Shown one piece after another: positions 1 to 8,590 of a stretch of DNA of 64,000 bases. Location: contig NZ_CP041070.1 in assembly GCF_006459125.1 (NCBI RefSeq), positions 2,356,001 through 2,420,000 of the forward strand, read 5' to 3'. Within the stretch, counting starts at the first letter, position 1, and each line of letters opens with the position of its first letter. The position numbers and the translations under genes are program-made. The notes under the pieces were generated by a model. The model made no database searches. It saw only the letters and a list, made by a program, of their open reading frames with translations, and had not been told where the DNA came from. Source of the DNA: Halarcobacter anaerophilus (GTDB taxonomy: Bacteria; Campylobacterota; Campylobacteria; Campylobacterales; Arcobacteraceae).

Positions 1-207
1 TAGAATATTTTCACACGCTTTAGCCATTGCAAAAGCAGCTTTACCTACACCTAAAATATAAAGATTTTCTATTTTTTTTAAATCTACTATTTCATCTACA
101 ATTTTTAAAGAGTTATCTTTTAAAACTAGATTATCTTTTATTATCGAATCGGCTTGAACTTTTTTCAAAGCTTTGAAATATATATTTTCTAACTCTTTTT
201 TAGACAT
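1..207 (-). CDS. Glycerate kinase (GckA-like), N-terminal part only
   Basis: The first 69 residues of a protein that leaves the window at its left edge. The motif GVGKAAFAMA about 55 residues in is typical of the N-terminal domain of glycerate 2-kinases of the GckA/DUF4147 family, which phosphorylate glycerate in the cytoplasm. The start ATG lies inside the end of the upstream phosphatase gene (8-base overlap), so the two are probably translated together. Pairing with a sugar-phosphoglycerate phosphatase suggests metabolism of glycerate released from, or used for, glycosylglycerate solutes; that link is inference. The catalytic C-terminal part cannot be seen. Confidence 0.7.
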   Translation of the reverse strand, partial: MSKKELENIYFKALKKVQADSIIKDNLVLKDNSLKIVDEIVDLKKIENLYILGVGKAAFAMAKACENIL

Positions 208-994
208 TTTTCAACACCATCTCATTCCAACCTTTAGAACCTTTAAAAGTTGATTTTTGAACATTTTTTGAAAAAAACTGCACATACTCTCCTTTATGAT
301 TTTTAATAATTATTGCTCTGTTTACATTTTCAAACATTGCAATATCATTCTCGCCATCACCTAAGCCGATTGCATCTATTTTTTCTTTATAGAGTTTTGT
401 TAATATCTCTTTTGCTTTTTTTACAGCTAAACCTTTATCCTGAAATTCACCTATTAGATGATAAAACCGTCCGCCTTTTGTTACTTTTATATTTTGGGTT
501 GATGCCAAATTTTTTAAGTTTTCCAAAACACTTTCATCTTTTAATATAAAAGGTTCGGTAAAATCTCTTTTTTTTGAGATTAGTGCGCTTTGTTTATCTA
601 AACTTGTATGCTCCATAATCTCTTCAACACTCATATCGCTAAAACCATGCATTCCAAACTCCTCTTTATATTTGTTGTAAAAGTTTAGAATCTGTTCGTA
701 GCTCAAACCTAATTGAAATATATTATAATCATTAAAGTTATCCAAAAAGCTTAAATCAAAATTTTGATAATTTTTCGGGAAAAATACTGCTGCACCGTTT
801 TCTATTATAAAAGGCTCTTTTATACCGACTTTTTTTTGCAGGACTTCAACTTCTACTCTCGTTTTACTTGTAGTAAAGATCAAAGGAATATGATTCTCTT
901 TAATCTTCTTTAATGCACTTTTTGCATTATCAAAAGAGTAGTTGTCATGATTTAAAAAAGTTCCATCCAAATCTGTGAATATTACTGTTTTCAT
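200..994 (-). CDS. HAD phosphatase, mannosyl-3-phosphoglycerate phosphatase family
   Basis: A 264-residue cytosolic HAD-superfamily phosphatase. Motif I is DLDGT (Asp8 and Asp10, nucleophile and acid/base), motif II is near FTTSKT, and motif IV is GDGEND near the C-terminus. The segment IENGAAVFFP is characteristic of the MPGP/Cof-type cap subfamily, which dephosphorylates mannosyl- or glucosyl-3-phosphoglycerate to give compatible solutes. Length fits the family. It overlaps the glycerate kinase gene by 8 bases. The family is clear; the exact sugar (mannosyl or glucosyl) cannot be told from this sequence, and no synthase is present in the window. Confidence 0.75.
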   Translation of the reverse strand: MKTVIFTDLDGTFLNHDNYSFDNAKSALKKIKENHIPLIFTTSKTRVEVEVLQKKVGIKEPFIIENGAAVFFPKNYQNFDLSFLDNFNDYNIFQLGLSYEQILNFYNKYKEEFGMHGFSDMSVEEIMEHTSLDKQSALISKKRDFTEPFILKDESVLENLKNLASTQNIKVTKGGRFYHLIGEFQDKGLAVKKAKEILTKLYKEKIDAIGLGDGENDIAMFENVNRAIIIKNHKGEYVQFFSKNVQKSTFKGSKGWNEMVLKNV

Positions 995-1036
995 ATTTTA
1001 TTATATCATTTTATAAACAATAGTATAAATTTTGTA

Positions 1037-1053
1037 TGTATACTGAGTATACA
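1037..1053. promoter_or_regulatory. Perfect inverted repeat with two GTATAC boxes
   Basis: TGTATAC-TGA-GTATACA: 7-base arms around a 3-base spacer, in the divergent gap between the HAD phosphatase gene and the small membrane protein gene. GTATAC is itself palindromic, so the site is also a tandem repeat. It resembles an operator (for example GntR-like sites) more than a terminator, because no T-tract follows. The bound regulator is unknown. Confidence 0.4.
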
Positions 1054-1134
1054 GTAACAAATTTTATATTAAATAGAGATTTTTTGCCTAGCTTTAAGAT
1101 ATTTTTATTAAAATATTAAATAAAAAGGAGAGTT

Positions 1135-1434
1135 ATGCAACCTGAATATGAAAAGATTATTGTCTTGATAATTGTTTTAACGGCCTCATTTCTAACATGG
1201 AAAATGGTAAAAGATTTTTATATAACAAAATTTCATATGGTTTTTGCCCATCTAATAGCAGTAATAACTGCTTCATTTATGTTACTTTCGAGTATGTTTT
1301 TATTTATGCCTAAAAATTATCAAAGAGGTGTGACCCCCGAAGTTGAATTAAGTATCAGTTCTATAGCGACTGTTATTGTTATGTTAGGGGTGCTTTATCT
1401 GTTTTTTAAATATATTCCTGGCAATAAAAAATAG
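1135..1434 (+). CDS. Small membrane protein, function unknown
   Basis: A 99-residue protein with three predicted membrane segments at about residues 8-25, 36-58 and 73-92, and a short basic tail (PGNKK). The ATG is preceded by a good ribosome binding site (AAGGAG, 4 bases upstream of the ATG). It stands alone: the divergent neighbour is the HAD phosphatase, and the convergent neighbour, the GGDEF/EAL gene, ends 4 bases away. I do not recognise a family. Hydrophobicity, the binding site and the absence of a competing frame support a real gene. Confidence 0.6.
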   Translation: MQPEYEKIIVLIIVLTASFLTWKMVKDFYITKFHMVFAHLIAVITASFMLLSSMFLFMPKNYQRGVTPEVELSISSIATVIVMLGVLYLFFKYIPGNKK

Positions 1435-1438
1435 TATA

Positions 1439-4273
1439 TCAAATTTTCAAAATCTTTTTAGCAGCTTCAAGATTTAAAGGTTTTGAAAAGAAGTATCCCT
1501 GCCCTATATCACAACTAATTGATTTAAGAAAATCTTCTTGCACTTTCTCTTCTATTCCTTCTGCAACTACTTTATAGTTTAAACTTTTAGACAAGGCTAC
1601 TATCGCTTTTGAGATAAGAACATTATTATTATCTTTTGGAATACCGTCAATAAAAGCTTTATCTACTTTTATTACATCAATAGGAAATTTTGTAAGATAA
1701 CTCATAGAAGAGTACCCCGTACCAAAATCATCAATTGAGAATCTAAAGCCTAAATCTCTAAATTGCTGCATTGAATTTAAATTGCTTTCAGAGTATTCCA
1801 TAACATATCTTTCCGTAACTTCAAGTTCTATCTCCGAAGGTTTAATTTTATATGTGCTGACTATTTCTAAAATATCATCTACAAAATTTTTGTCTTTGAA
1901 CTGTACACTTGAAATATTTATTGCTATATATTTTAACGAAGGATTCAAACTTTTAAACTCTACATAGGCTTTACAGGCTGTTTCAAAGATATGTTTTCCT
2001 ATATCAATAATCAATCCCGTATCTTCCGCAATAGGGATAAACTTATCAGGAGGAATAAATCCTAATTCATCACTCTCCCATCTGGCAAGAGCTTCAAAAG
2101 CGGTAATCTTCCTTGAAACCAAATCATATTGCGGCTGATAATTAAGATAAATCTCATTATTGCTTATAGCTTTTTTTAAAGCCTGCTCTATTTGCAACTG
2201 TTCATTTACGTTTAAAGAAAGCTGTTTATTGTAGTATTGATAATTGTTTTTTCCCAAATTTTTTGCATGATACATTGCCGTATCGGCATTTTTTATAAGA
2301 GTTGTTATATCTCTTCCGTCATCAGGATAAACGGCAATTCCTATACTTGCGCTTGTATTTAAAACATTATCTTCTACTTCTATAGGTTTTTTTATAATAT
2401 TTAATATTTTTTGACAAACATAACTTGCGGCATTTTTATCTCTTGTAGAATCTAATACGACTATAAATTCATCTCCACCCATTCTTGCGATAATATCAGA
2501 ATCCCTTAAAACCTCTTTGATTCTTGATGAAATTATTTTAAGCAGTTCATCTCCTACTACATGACCTAAAGAGTCGTTAATCATTTTGAATCTGTCTAAA
2601 TCTATAAAAAGAACAAATAGATTATGATTTCTTCTTTTTGCTATATTTATTGAAAATTCCAAATCATTTTCAAATTTTACTCTATTTGGAAGTTTTGTCA
2701 AACTATCATGATAAGCTAAAAAATCGGCTTTTTTCTGAGTTTCGATAATCTCTTCTAAACTTGTACATACTACTATATATCTGGATACTTGATCTTTTTT
2801 ATCTTTTATTGTTGAAATATTTACCCAAAAAGGTATTACTCCACCGTTACTTTTTTTACCGAAGATTTTCCCTTTGAATCTGCCTTTTTGAGCTAACTCT
2901 TCTTCTACTTTTTTATAAAAAATCATATCATGATATTCTGATTTTAAGAACATAGGAGTTTTTCCTAAAATATTCTCTTTTGAGTATCCCGTCATTGTTT
3001 CAAAAGCTTTATTAACGGTTAAGATTTTTTTGCTTGAATCTAAAACCAAAATACCTTCTTGGATATTTTCAAAAACTGTTGCTGAAAGTTTTAAACTCTC
3101 ATTTTGCAGAATATACTCCGTAATATCAAGTTTTATAGCCAAATAATTTGAAATTTCATCATCTAAAACAACAGGAACAATAGAGGCTTTTTCATAGAAG
3201 ATAGAACCGTCTTTTTTCTTATTTATAAATTCACCTTCCCACTTTTTACCCGATTCCAAACTCTTGTTTAAATCTGAATATGTTTGTAAAGGAGTCTCTC
3301 CTGATTGGAGGATCTTCGGTTTGTTTCCAAAAACTTCTTCTTTATTAAAACCTGTAGTTTTTTCAAAAATATCATTTACGTAAAGAATATTTTTCTTTGT
3401 ATCCGTTAAAATAATTGAGTTATCACTGTTTTCAACGGCATATTTGAAGGCTGCTAACTCTTTTTTGACTTTTTGAGATTTTCTATGTTCTAAATAGATA
3501 ATTATAAAAGAAAGAATAATTATTAAAAATGAGAAAATCGATATCATCCACTGATAAAAAAGTTTTTCATTATATCTTTTAATCAAATCTAACTTTAACT
3601 CTCTTAGTTTTTTGCCTATTTCTAAATTGTTTGCTTCTAGTTTTATCTCTAAAATAGTTCTAACGTTAGCTTGAATATTTTTTACATGTTTTATCATCAA
3701 ATCTAATCTGTTGTTATTAAAATTAAATTTTTCTATCTCTTTTAAATTTTGGGAAATTGCTTTTTCATTTAAATTTATATTTATAAACTCTTGCATTATC
3801 ATAAAAAGCGTACTGTTTATCAAAAGTTTTAACTCTTCATTTAAAGAGACATCATTTAGAAGGTATTGATTTAAATCATATATAAAGTGTGCGGAGTTTA
3901 GACTAGATGCCTGCTTTGATTTGAATTTTTCTACCAAATAATCTTTTTTTTTGAAAGATTCATTGATATAAACTATTTTTTTATAAATATCTTTTCCAAA
4001 CTCTGTTTTAATATTACTTTCAAGCAGTGCGGTTAATGAACTTTCAAAAAGATTTGTCTGGGCTACTATATTATCAAAATTGAAAAACTTCTCTTTTTGA
4101 CTTAAAAAGTTATCCAATTTCAAATTTGAAATTATCAAATCATCAAGACTGTTTTTATAGTTGTTATAAAGTTCTTTACTCTTCTCTATTCTAAAAAAAT
4201 ATAAAAATATTACGGCTAATATAAAAGCAAAAAAAGTAAGTTTAAAAGTGAAAGTATCTTTGATTCTATTCAT
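1439..4273 (-). CDS. Membrane sensor with PAS-PAS-GGDEF-EAL domains
   Basis: A 944-residue c-di-GMP signalling enzyme. It has a membrane segment at about 11-28, an all-helical sensory region (about 30-238) presumably periplasmic, a second membrane segment (about 241-261), two PAS domains (about 275-390 and 398-510), GGDEF (about 525-685) and EAL (about 695-944). GGDEF is intact at 599-603 with an inhibitory RxxD site (Arg590-Asp593) at the correct spacing. EAL is intact (Glu727-Ala-Leu), as is the later DDFGTG motif. Both cyclase and phosphodiesterase activity are therefore possible. It starts 3 bases after the peroxidase gene, so the two are likely co-transcribed; this may tie a periplasmic redox signal to c-di-GMP (inference). 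Confidence 0.92.
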   Translation of the reverse strand: MNRIKDTFTFKLTFFAFILAVIFLYFFRIEKSKELYNNYKNSLDDLIISNLKLDNFLSQKEKFFNFDNIVAQTNLFESSLTALLESNIKTEFGKDIYKKIVYINESFKKKDYLVEKFKSKQASSLNSAHFIYDLNQYLLNDVSLNEELKLLINSTLFMIMQEFININLNEKAISQNLKEIEKFNFNNNRLDLMIKHVKNIQANVRTILEIKLEANNLEIGKKLRELKLDLIKRYNEKLFYQWMISIFSFLIIILSFIIIYLEHRKSQKVKKELAAFKYAVENSDNSIILTDTKKNILYVNDIFEKTTGFNKEEVFGNKPKILQSGETPLQTYSDLNKSLESGKKWEGEFINKKKDGSIFYEKASIVPVVLDDEISNYLAIKLDITEYILQNESLKLSATVFENIQEGILVLDSSKKILTVNKAFETMTGYSKENILGKTPMFLKSEYHDMIFYKKVEEELAQKGRFKGKIFGKKSNGGVIPFWVNISTIKDKKDQVSRYIVVCTSLEEIIETQKKADFLAYHDSLTKLPNRVKFENDLEFSINIAKRRNHNLFVLFIDLDRFKMINDSLGHVVGDELLKIISSRIKEVLRDSDIIARMGGDEFIVVLDSTRDKNAASYVCQKILNIIKKPIEVEDNVLNTSASIGIAVYPDDGRDITTLIKNADTAMYHAKNLGKNNYQYYNKQLSLNVNEQLQIEQALKKAISNNEIYLNYQPQYDLVSRKITAFEALARWESDELGFIPPDKFIPIAEDTGLIIDIGKHIFETACKAYVEFKSLNPSLKYIAINISSVQFKDKNFVDDILEIVSTYKIKPSEIELEVTERYVMEYSESNLNSMQQFRDLGFRFSIDDFGTGYSSMSYLTKFPIDVIKVDKAFIDGIPKDNNNVLISKAIVALSKSLNYKVVAEGIEEKVQEDFLKSISCDIGQGYFFSKPLNLEAAKKILKI

Positions 4274-4276
4274 TTT

Positions 4277-5179
4277 TTACTCTATAACTTTCAATTGTCC
4301 CGTTAGGGTTTTTAAAAAAGCTACTATTTTATCAATCTCTTCTTTTGTAATAGGTCTTCCTAATTGAACCGAAGCCATAATTTCAACGGCTTTTTTTAGA
4401 CTCTCTTCTCTTCCGTCATGAAAATAAGGTGAAGTCAAAGCAACGTTTCTTAAACTAGGTACTTTAAAATAGTATTTATCTTCTTCTTTTTTAGTAATAT
4501 CGTATCTGCCTAAATTATCACTGGTAATCTCTTTGAAAGCTCCAAATTTATTATAATGATTACCTCCTATATTTACTCCGTGATGACAGGCAATACAACC
4601 TTTGTTTTTGAAAATTTCATATCCTTCTTTTTCATACTTCGTAATGGCTTTTTCATCTCCTAAAAGATATTTGTCAAATCTTGAATTAGGAGTAATTAAG
4701 GTTTTTTCAAATTCACTAATTGCATCGACTAAATTATCTTTTGTTATTAAACTGCCGTAAATTGCTTCAAACATCTCTTTATATTCGGTATTTTGCAGAT
4801 TTCTAACTAAAATATCCAGCTTATTACCCATTTCAACAGGATTTTCAATGGGTCCTAAAGCTTGTTCTTCTAAACTTTTAGCTCTTCCGTTCCAAAATTG
4901 TCTAAAATTAAAAACCGAATTTAAAACAGTAGGAGCATTAACTGTTCCTTTCAATCCTTCTACTCCGAAAGATACGCTTAAGCCGTCATCGCCGCCGTTA
5001 GACAAATCATGACAAGTGGCACAAGAAATAGTATTGTCTTTAGAGAGTCTTGTATCAAAAAAAAGTTTTTTACCCAGAATTGCTTTTTGATAATCATATT
5101 TAAGCTTTTGAGGTATTGGTGTAATATCTGTTGCATTTAGAATAAAAAATGAGAAACAAAGTAAAAATACTTTTAGCAT
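4277..5179 (-). CDS. Di-haem cytochrome c peroxidase (MauG/CcpA family)
   Basis: A 300-residue secreted di-haem protein: signal peptide (residues 1-16, ending near LNA), first haem motif CATCH at 53-57 and second CIACH at 195-199, followed by the conserved LRNVALTSPYFHDG segment. The family reduces hydrogen peroxide in the periplasm with electrons from small c-type cytochromes. Length is typical. The gene lies downstream of fur, separated by a hairpin, and directly precedes the GGDEF/EAL gene. Substrate specificity within the peroxidase/MauG group is not certain from sequence alone. Confidence 0.9.
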   Translation of the reverse strand: MLKVFLLCFSFFILNATDITPIPQKLKYDYQKAILGKKLFFDTRLSKDNTISCATCHDLSNGGDDGLSVSFGVEGLKGTVNAPTVLNSVFNFRQFWNGRAKSLEEQALGPIENPVEMGNKLDILVRNLQNTEYKEMFEAIYGSLITKDNLVDAISEFEKTLITPNSRFDKYLLGDEKAITKYEKEGYEIFKNKGCIACHHGVNIGGNHYNKFGAFKEITSDNLGRYDITKKEEDKYYFKVPSLRNVALTSPYFHDGREESLKKAVEIMASVQLGRPITKEEIDKIVAFLKTLTGQLKVIE

Positions 5180-5226
5180 TTTGGAAGACCTTAAATTAAT
5201 AAAAAGTTTTTAAATTTTAAATAAGT

Positions 5227-5251
5227 AAAACAGAGTTTTTAACTCTGTTTT
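5227..5251 (-). terminator. Hairpin at the end of fur
   Basis: An 11-base perfect stem (AAAACAGAGTT / AACTCTGTTTT) with a 3-base loop. It overlaps the fur stop codon and is flanked by A/T tracts on both sides, so it could end transcription of fur before the peroxidase gene. Partial read-through is possible. Confidence 0.65.
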
Positions 5252-5688
5252 TTTTGACATTCTGAACAAATCCCATAAAGTTGCATAGAGTGGCTAGTGA
5301 CTCTAAATTTATTTTTTTTAGCTATTTTATCCTGTCTTTTTTCAATTTCATCATCCATAAATTCAACTATTTTTCCGCAATTAGTGCAAATTAGATGATC
5401 ATGGTGATCTTTGAAATTACTTTCATATTTTTTACCGTCAGTTCCGAAAGTTATCGAGGTTATTAGATTTACGTCTTCTAAAAAGCCCAATGCTCTGTAA
5501 ACTGTAGCAATACCTATATTTGATTCCGGATTTTTTTCTTTGATTAAATTGTATACTTCTTCAGCAGTTAAGTGTTCGTTTGCATTTAATAATATATTTA
5601 AAACTATCTCTCTTTGTTCTGTATACTTTAAACCTTTTTGTTTAACAATTCTTTTGAGTTCGTCAATTACTTCTTCGCTTCTTACCAT
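5239..5688 (-). CDS. fur: Ferric uptake regulator Fur
   Basis: A 149-residue metal-dependent repressor. The N-terminal winged helix (about 10-85) contains the family segments LKYTEQREIVLNIL and GIATVYRALGFL. The C-terminal dimerisation/metal part carries the His-rich DHHDHLICTNCGK and a later CSEC pair for structural zinc. Fur with Fe2+ blocks iron-uptake genes; feoAB lies divergently 200 bases away with a clear Fur box. A Zur or PerR identity is less likely given that context but cannot be excluded by sequence alone. A TATAAT box lies upstream of the ATG. Confidence 0.9.
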   Translation of the reverse strand: MVRSEEVIDELKRIVKQKGLKYTEQREIVLNILLNANEHLTAEEVYNLIKEKNPESNIGIATVYRALGFLEDVNLITSITFGTDGKKYESNFKDHHDHLICTNCGKIVEFMDDEIEKRQDKIAKKNKFRVTSHSMQLYGICSECQKKQS

Positions 5689-5709
5689 ATATATACCTTA
5701 CAAAAAACT

Positions 5710-5715
5710 ATTATA
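5710..5715 (-). promoter_or_regulatory. Candidate -10 box of fur
   Basis: TATAAT on the minus strand, 21 bases before the fur ATG. The bases just upstream on that strand (GATAATTTCGCAATAAT) loosely resemble a degenerate Fur box, so autoregulation is possible but weakly supported. Confidence 0.45.
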
Positions 5716-5853
5716 TTATTATTGCGAAATTATCATCAAAAATACTTAAAAATAGACTCAAACTTATCATTTTTTCTAATCTTTCGTAGGATTTAATAAT
5801 CTCTACTTATCTTAATTCTTTACTTTAAGTTAAGTTCTTATAGAATTTCAAAC

Positions 5854-5866
5854 GATAATTATTATC
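5854..5866 (+). promoter_or_regulatory. Fur box upstream of feoAB
   Basis: GATAATTATTATC is a perfect 6-1-6 palindrome matching the core of the classical Fur site. It lies 21 bases before the feoA start, just downstream of a TATAGA-like -10 (about 5840-5845), with a further GATAA half-site at 5872-5876. Binding here would block transcription when iron is plentiful. Confidence 0.8.
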
Positions 5867-5887
5867 ACTATGATAAGAAGGTAAGGT

Positions 5888-6112
5888 ATGCGATTAAGTG
5901 AATTAAGGAAGGGAGAATGCGGGAAAATAGTCTCAATAAAATCCGATCCTCTATTAAAATCTAGATTTAACTCTTTTGGAGTTATAAAAGGTTCAATCGT
6001 AACCGTGATTGAACAAACACTATCAAAAAACACTATTGAAATAAAGATTCAAAACAGTAAAATAGCTATTAGAATATCTGAAGCAGAAACTATAGAAGTA
6101 GAAAGAGTTTGA
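5888..6112 (+). CDS. feoA: Ferrous iron transport protein FeoA
   Basis: A 74-residue cytosolic SH3-like protein (family segments LRKGECGKIVSI and FNSFGVIKGSIVTVI) that works with FeoB in Fe2+ uptake. The ATG follows an AAGG site. Its stop overlaps the feoB start as TGATG, showing translational coupling. A Fur box lies in its leader. Length is typical. Confidence 0.9.
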   Translation: MRLSELRKGECGKIVSIKSDPLLKSRFNSFGVIKGSIVTVIEQTLSKNTIEIKIQNSKIAIRISEAETIEVERV

Positions 6113-8232
6113 TGTCAAAAAACAATACTAAAAAAATTAAAATTGCGTTAGTAGGACAACCTAATGTCGGTAAATCTATGCTTATTAACTCAATTTCAAA
6201 TTCAAGATTAAAAGTTGGAAACTTTTCAGGAGTTACCGTTGAAAAAACACAAATAGAGTTTGAATATAAAGATTACCTTTTTGAAATAACCGATTTACCT
6301 GGTTCTTACTCTTTAAGTGATTATACAATAGAAGAAAAAGTTACAAAAAACTATCTTGAAAAAGATGAATACGATATTATTTTAAACGTGCTTGATTCTA
6401 CAAATCTTGAAAGAAATCTATATCTTACAAGTGAACTTTTAGTTCTTGATAAAAAGATGGTTCTTGCTTTAAATATGTCCGATGAAGCCAAAAATGAAGG
6501 GATTCTAATAAATGAAGTTCAATTAAGCAAGATTATCGGAAAACCTTGTATAAAAACTTCCGCAAAAACAAAGTTAGGACTTGATAAATTATTAAAAAGT
6601 ATTGTAGATAAATATGAATCTTCAAAAGTTGAATCAAAATTGATTTTTTCAGATGTAATTGAAGAAGAAATTTCAAATATCAAAGCTCTTTTATCTGAAA
6701 AAAGATATAGAAGCAATACCCATTATAGAGAGATTGCAATTAAACTTTTAAAAGAAGATAAAGAGACTTTTTTAAAGTTTCACGATGAACCTATCTGGAT
6801 AGAGTTACAACCTCTTTTAAGCGAAGCTTTTGAACATATATATTTGCATTACGGAACAAAAGATATTAATGAAATATTCGAAGATGAAAGATTTGCTTTT
6901 GCAAAAGGTGCAGTAAGAGAAACCGTTAAAATAGAAAATGAAGAGAAACAAAATCATACAATAACGGATAAAATAGACTCTATACTTATACATAAATTTT
7001 TCGGTCTTCCTATTTTTCTTTTTTTAATGTGGGGATTATTCCAATTAACCTTTGAACTTGGAAGTATTCCAATGGATTTAATAGACGCATTTTTTGCCTC
7101 ATTGATTGATGAAACAAAAAATATTTTAGGAGATACGCAACTAGCTTCAGTAATAGGTGACGGAGCTATTGCAGGTGTTGGAGCCGTCGTCCTTTTTTTA
7201 CCCAATATTGTTATTTTGTTTTTAGGTATTGCCTTGCTTGAAACAACGGGATATATGAGCAGAGTAGCATTTTTGCTTGACGGTTTTTTTCATAAATTCG
7301 GCTTGCACGGTAAATCTTTTATTCCTTTGGTTACAGGTTTTGGATGTTCAGTTCCCGCTTATATGGCAGCTAGAACCCTTAAAAATCCAAGAGACAGACT
7401 TTTAACTCTTTTTATAATAGGTTTTATGTCTTGCGGAGCAAGATTACCTATTTATGTTCTTTTCACGGGAGCTTTTTTTTCAGAAAAAAATGCAGGAAAT
7501 GTACTGTTTTTAATCTATATATCAGGAGCATTATTGGGTCTTGTTGCAGCAAAAGTTTTAAAAATGCTTGTTTTTAAAAGTGAAGATGAACCTTTCGTAA
7601 TGGAGATGCCAAAATATAGAATGCCTTCATTTAAACTTATCTGGCATACTGTTTCAAATCAGGCTTTAATGTATTTAAAAAAAGCCGGTACATATATCCT
7701 AGCAGCATCAATTTTAATCTGGTTTGCTTCAAATTATCCTAAATACCCTGAATATGAAGAGATGATGAACCAAAAAATTGAACTAGCCGCTTCCCAAGAA
7801 GAAGTTTACCAATTACAAAATTTAATGACTCAATATAATCTTGAAAACTCTTATTTAGGAAAAGTCGGTAAATTTTCAGAACCACTTTTTTCTCCTTTAG
7901 GCTTTGATTGGAAAATGACCGTAGCTTTGGAAACAGGACTTGCAGCAAAAGAGATTGTAGTATCAACACTTGGTATTTTATACGGTTTAGGTGAAGATTT
8001 GGATGAAAACAATCAAGGTTTGATTGAAAAAATTAAATCAAATATACCTTTTGCTTCTGCTTTGGCATTTATAGTTTTTGTTATGATTTATCTTCCGTGT
8101 TTGGCTGCATCAATGGTATTTACAAAAGAAGCGGGAGGATGGAAGTATTTAGTTTATCTGTTTATTTTTACAACAGCAACAGCTTGGGTATTCTCTTTTT
8201 TCACCTATACCGTAACAAAACTTTTAGTATAG
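6112..8232 (+). CDS. feoB: Ferrous iron transporter FeoB
   Basis: A 706-residue inner-membrane Fe2+ transporter with an N-terminal G domain: G1 GQPNVGKS, G2 region NFSGVTVEKT, G3 DLPG and G4 NMSD. A helical GDP-dissociation-inhibitor-like region follows, then a membrane channel with the two conserved Gate motifs GFGCSVPA and SCGARLP. A TTG three bases upstream could extend the frame by one residue, but the ATG at 6112 fused to the feoA stop (TGATG) is the better start. Expression should be Fur-controlled with feoA. It ends in a hairpin shared with the convergent gene. Confidence 0.95.
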   Translation: MSKNNTKKIKIALVGQPNVGKSMLINSISNSRLKVGNFSGVTVEKTQIEFEYKDYLFEITDLPGSYSLSDYTIEEKVTKNYLEKDEYDIILNVLDSTNLERNLYLTSELLVLDKKMVLALNMSDEAKNEGILINEVQLSKIIGKPCIKTSAKTKLGLDKLLKSIVDKYESSKVESKLIFSDVIEEEISNIKALLSEKRYRSNTHYREIAIKLLKEDKETFLKFHDEPIWIELQPLLSEAFEHIYLHYGTKDINEIFEDERFAFAKGAVRETVKIENEEKQNHTITDKIDSILIHKFFGLPIFLFLMWGLFQLTFELGSIPMDLIDAFFASLIDETKNILGDTQLASVIGDGAIAGVGAVVLFLPNIVILFLGIALLETTGYMSRVAFLLDGFFHKFGLHGKSFIPLVTGFGCSVPAYMAARTLKNPRDRLLTLFIIGFMSCGARLPIYVLFTGAFFSEKNAGNVLFLIYISGALLGLVAAKVLKMLVFKSEDEPFVMEMPKYRMPSFKLIWHTVSNQALMYLKKAGTYILAASILIWFASNYPKYPEYEEMMNQKIELAASQEEVYQLQNLMTQYNLENSYLGKVGKFSEPLFSPLGFDWKMTVALETGLAAKEIVVSTLGILYGLGEDLDENNQGLIEKIKSNIPFASALAFIVFVMIYLPCLAASMVFTKEAGGWKYLVYLFIFTTATAWVFSFFTYTVTKLLV

Positions 8233-8251
8233 ATTTTTACTCTATACTAAA
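8223..8251. terminator. Bidirectional hairpin between feoB and the convergent gene
   Basis: A perfect 11-base stem (TTTAGTATAGA / TCTATACTAAA) with a 7-base loop. It covers the stop codons of both convergent genes, whose ends are 4 bases apart. It could act in both directions. Confidence 0.6.
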
Positions 8252-8575
8252 TGAGGTTTCAGTTTCAATATCGCCTTCTGTAACTTTAAATTTCCAAATG
8301 CCTTTTTCTCTTCCCTCAATATATCTAAAATCATAAACAGAACCGTGTCCTGCAGGAATTACGATATCTCTTTGTCTTGAAATTTCTCCGTTTGGATCTA
8401 TCCATTTAACAGTAATTTTAATATCTTCTTCCAAACGTTCATGTTCATATTTACAAATAATCGAGTTTTCATCTTGAAGGATTAAGCAATCCGCACTGTA
8501 AAGAGGAGCTTCATCAAAAGTCTCACAAAAACTCATTGTTGAAACCAATAACAAAGAACTTAACAATTTTTTCAT
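8237..8575 (-). CDS. Small exported protein, function unknown
   Basis: A 112-residue protein with a clear signal peptide (residues 1-17, ending near SFCE). The mature part is predicted mostly beta (VKWIDPNGEI, GIWKFKVTEG), resembling a small periplasmic beta-sandwich, with two further Cys (in SADCLIL and SIICKYEH) that could form a disulfide. It sits 15 bases after the bpt gene at the end of a trpA-bpt unit. I do not recognise a named family. Confidence 0.65.
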   Translation of the reverse strand: MKKLLSSLLLVSTMSFCETFDEAPLYSADCLILQDENSIICKYEHERLEEDIKITVKWIDPNGEISRQRDIVIPAGHGSVYDFRYIEGREKGIWKFKVTEGDIETETSFSIE

Positions 8576-8590
8576 ATTAACTCACTTTAG

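Noticed and set aside
5540-5749. Plus-strand ORF over the 5' part of fur
   Set aside because: It lies on the reverse strand of a well-supported fur gene, lacks a ribosome site, and has no family features.
6109-6111. TTG as the feoB start
   Set aside because: It only adds one residue; the ATG fused to the feoA stop (TGATG) is the normal coupled start.
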